From BOG-933 sp037147415 (lineage in GTDB: Bacteria > Pseudomonadota > Alphaproteobacteria > Azospirillales > Azospirillaceae), in NCBI GenBank assembly GCA_037147415.1, contig JBAWVF010000215.1, forward strand, positions 1 to 6,094: a DNA stretch of 6,094 nt, read 5' to 3'. Shown here piece after piece: positions 4,561 through 6,094 of the stretch (position 1 is its first letter; every line of letters begins with the position of its first letter). A program made the translations under genes and the position numbers. The notes below the pieces were generated by a model. It saw only the letters and a list, made by a program, of their open reading frames with translations, did no database searches and was not told the DNA's origin.

Positions 4561-5973
4561 TTACCCCGGTTCGGCCTCCGCCATGACGTCCGGTTCGGCC
4601 TCCGCTGTCGCCTCCGCTACGACATCTTCCATGGCCGCCTCTTCGGACTCGGGTACCTTTTCCGCCTTGGTCCGAATCATCACCGCGGCGAAGAAACCGT
4701 CGGTATCGTGGCGGGCGGGGGTCAGGCGCAGCCATGGCCCCTCCAGCGGCGACGGTGTCCCGAACAAAGCCGGCCACAGCTCGGTTATCGGTAACGGTGC
4801 GAAGTCGGGATGGCTGTCCAGGAAAGCGGTGATGCGATCCTCGTTTTCCTCGGCCAGCAAGGAACAGGTGGCATAGACCAGCCGGCCGCCCGGTTTGACC
4901 AGCCGGGCCGCGCTGTCGAGAATTTCGGCCTGTAAGCCGACCAATTCGCTAAGCCCGGGCCCGAGCGGGCGCCAGCGGGCATCGGGATTGCGCCGCCAGG
5001 TGCCGGTGCCGGTACAGGGCGCGTCGACCAGGACGCGATCGAACATGCCCTTGTGACGCTTGACCCAAGGGTCGCGCGCCGAGCTGAGCGGGCGGGTCTC
5101 GATATTATGCAGACCGGCCCGACGGAACCGCTCCGCCGCGCGCTTCAGCCGATTGCCGAGCACATCGCAGGCGATGACCCGACCGCGATTATCCATCGCC
5201 GCCGCCATCGCCAACGCCTTGCCGCCGGCCCCGGCACAGAAATCAACCACTTGCTGGCCGGCGCGGGCATCGACCAGCAGCGACACCAACTGCGAGCCCT
5301 CGTCCTGAATCTCGATCGCGCCGCCTTTGAACAGCTCCAGCGCGGCGATCGGCGGCCGTCCCTCGACCCGGATTCCGAGCGGTGACAACCGGCAGGGCTG
5401 TACCTTGATCCCGGCCGAAACCAAATCTTTAAGCGCCGCCTCGCGCCCGGCCCGCAACGGGTTGACCCGCAGATCAAGCGGCGCCGGGCCGGTCAGTGCC
5501 AGCATCTCGACCCCGAAGCGGGAGCCGAGCGAACGCCGCAGCGCCGGTTCCGCCCAATCCGGACATTCAACCCGGATCTCCTCGGGCATCTCGGGATGCT
5601 CCAGGGTGTGATGCTCCAGCGCCCGGGCCAAGCGGCCCTCGGCCTCGGTAAACGGGGCCGGATGGAAATCGCCGCTGTCGAACAGCTTTTCGAATGTGAC
5701 GAGGTTGCGCTTTTCGGCCAACAGGGCGTTGGCGATCACCCGGGCGCGCGCCTCCTCCGGCTCGGGACAGCCGGCCTTGGCCAGCCACCAGCGCAGCCGG
5801 GCATGACGGCGCAAGACCGCAAAAGTCAGCTCGGCCACCGCGGAGCGGTCCTTGGCGCCGATATAGCGTCGAGCACGAAAAAAAGCACTGGCAACAGCAT
5901 CGGCAGGTCGCGGAGTCACCGCGATTTCGGCCAATAACTCAATCGCCGCCTGCATGCGCGCACCTGGAGTCAT
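4561..5973 (-). CDS. rsmB: 16S rRNA (cytosine-C5) methyltransferase, RsmB/NOP family
   Basis: This enzyme transfers methyl from S-adenosylmethionine to C5 of a cytosine in 16S rRNA (C967 in E. coli for RsmB). Of 470 residues, about 1-140 form the NusB-like RNA-binding region. The Rossmann methyltransferase domain follows with motif I DFCAGAGGKAL at 244-254, acidic D270 in VIACD, motif IV DAPCTGTGT at 317-325 with Cys320, and motif VI YATCSLLAEENE at 367-378 with the nucleophile Cys370. Both catalytic cysteines are present. Residues from about 439 form an acidic Ala/Glu-rich tail with a repeated AEAEP, absent from E. coli RsmB. The ATG at 5973 is chosen because MTPGARMQAAIELL looks like other alphaproteobacterial starts and because an in-frame GTG at 6036 coincides with the likely -35 element. 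The ATG at 5955, with AGGTG upstream, is the alternative. It is the first gene of the minus-strand unit. Confidence 0.92.
   Translation of the reverse strand: MTPGARMQAAIELLAEIAVTPRPADAVASAFFRARRYIGAKDRSAVAELTFAVLRRHARLRWWLAKAGCPEPEEARARVIANALLAEKRNLVTFEKLFDSGDFHPAPFTEAEGRLARALEHHTLEHPEMPEEIRVECPDWAEPALRRSLGSRFGVEMLALTGPAPLDLRVNPLRAGREAALKDLVSAGIKVQPCRLSPLGIRVEGRPPIAALELFKGGAIEIQDEGSQLVSLLVDARAGQQVVDFCAGAGGKALAMAAAMDNRGRVIACDVLGNRLKRAAERFRRAGLHNIETRPLSSARDPWVKRHKGMFDRVLVDAPCTGTGTWRRNPDARWRPLGPGLSELVGLQAEILDSAARLVKPGGRLVYATCSLLAEENEDRITAFLDSHPDFAPLPITELWPALFGTPSPLEGPWLRLTPARHDTDGFFAAVMIRTKAEKVPESEEAAMEDVVAEATAEAEPDVMAEAEPG
4566..4605. repeat. 16-bp direct repeat in the rsmB 3' end (acidic tail)
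   Basis: The same 16 bases, CCGGTTCGGCCTCCGC, occur at 4566-4581 and 4590-4605, a 24-base or eight-codon period. On the minus strand they encode AEAEP-DVM-AEAEP just before the stop. Further Ala/Glu codons precede them (VVAEATAEAEP). This looks like slippage growth of a disordered acidic tail at the end of rsmB, directly beside the HEPN/MNT pair. Confidence 0.7.
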
Positions 5974-6007
5974 GTCGGGTTCCGGTCTTCGAGGAAACGG
6001 CTGATTA

Positions 6008-6036
6008 ACTCTAGCACTCCGCGGGCCGCTTGTCAC
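6008..6036 (-). promoter_or_regulatory. Likely promoter of the rsmB-HEPN-MNT-GNAT-guaA unit
   Basis: On the minus strand GTGACA (6036-6031, five of six to the -35 consensus) and TAGAGT (6013-6008, four of six to the -10) are exactly 17 bases apart. Transcription would start near 6001, giving a leader of about 28 bases to the ATG at 5973, though the ribosome site there (GGA) is weak. It is the best sigma-70 match seen in the window. The tandem repeat begins four bases upstream of the -35 element. Confidence 0.5.
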
Positions 6037-6040
6037 ATCA

Positions 6041-6094
6041 CCCGATGCGCAGGCATCAAGCCGACCCGATGCGCAGGCATCAAGCCGACCCGAT
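6041..6094. repeat. 24-bp tandem repeat, at least 2.25 copies, cut by the window edge
   Basis: A 24-base unit occurs perfectly at 6041-6064 and 6065-6088, and a third copy begins at 6089-6094 where the window ends. Each full unit reads CCCGATGCGCAGGCATC followed by AAGCCGA. Each contains the dyad GATGC-GCAG-GCATC (6044-6057 and 6068-6081). There are no spacers, so it is not a CRISPR array. The unit length is not a multiple of the DNA helical turn. It could be a minisatellite or a set of binding sites upstream of the rsmB promoter. Confidence 0.85.

Noticed and set aside
5974..6036. rsmB starting at the GTG at 6036
   Set aside because: That GTG lies in the likely -35 element, and the extra residues are unlike RsmB starts.
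6041..6094. Possible CRISPR array at the right edge
   Set aside because: The units are head-to-tail and perfect, with no spacers between them and no cas gene nearby.

Overview
The window reads as chromosomal DNA from an alphaproteobacterium, most likely close to the Rhodospirillales. The argB product has the N-terminal helix and overall wording I associate with that group. Coding DNA is GC-rich (about 67% by hand count at 5041-5160), and rsmB next to guaA is an arrangement I recall from this class. This placement is from memory of protein families, not from a search.

Layout. Positions 1-160 are non-coding and hold an imperfect inverted repeat and a weak promoter candidate. argB (161-1084, +) encodes acetylglutamate kinase. 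Everything else is on the minus strand and is read from right to left. A promoter at 6008-6036 precedes rsmB (16S rRNA m5C methyltransferase). It is followed by a HEPN-domain protein, a minimal nucleotidyltransferase (MNT), a GNAT acetyltransferase and guaA (GMP synthase). Gaps between these five genes are 4 and 6 nt, then a 10-nt overlap, then about 35 nt, so they look like one transcript. After a 233-bp AT-rich gap comes a small STAS-domain protein (1101-1418), which converges on argB with only 16 bp between stop codons.

How the genes work together. argB, rsmB and guaA are housekeeping genes (arginine synthesis, ribosome modification, GMP synthesis). The HEPN/MNT pair is a toxin-antitoxin type module: a HEPN RNase-like protein with an R-x4-H-x-Y motif and a nucleotidyltransferase with intact GS...DxD residues. 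It sits inside the rsmB-guaA transcription unit. A 14/15-bp direct repeat lies at the start codons of both the HEPN and GNAT genes, and so brackets the pair. The bracketed DNA is lower in GC (about 56-57%) than rsmB. I infer that the pair is a later insertion that left the operon translatable. This is the most interesting point in the window.

The right end (6041-6094) is a 24-bp tandem repeat carrying a short dyad, directly upstream of the rsmB promoter and cut off by the window edge. Related words occur at the left end. The window may therefore be a contig that stops at repeats. I saw no RNA gene, transposase, CRISPR array or convincing terminator.
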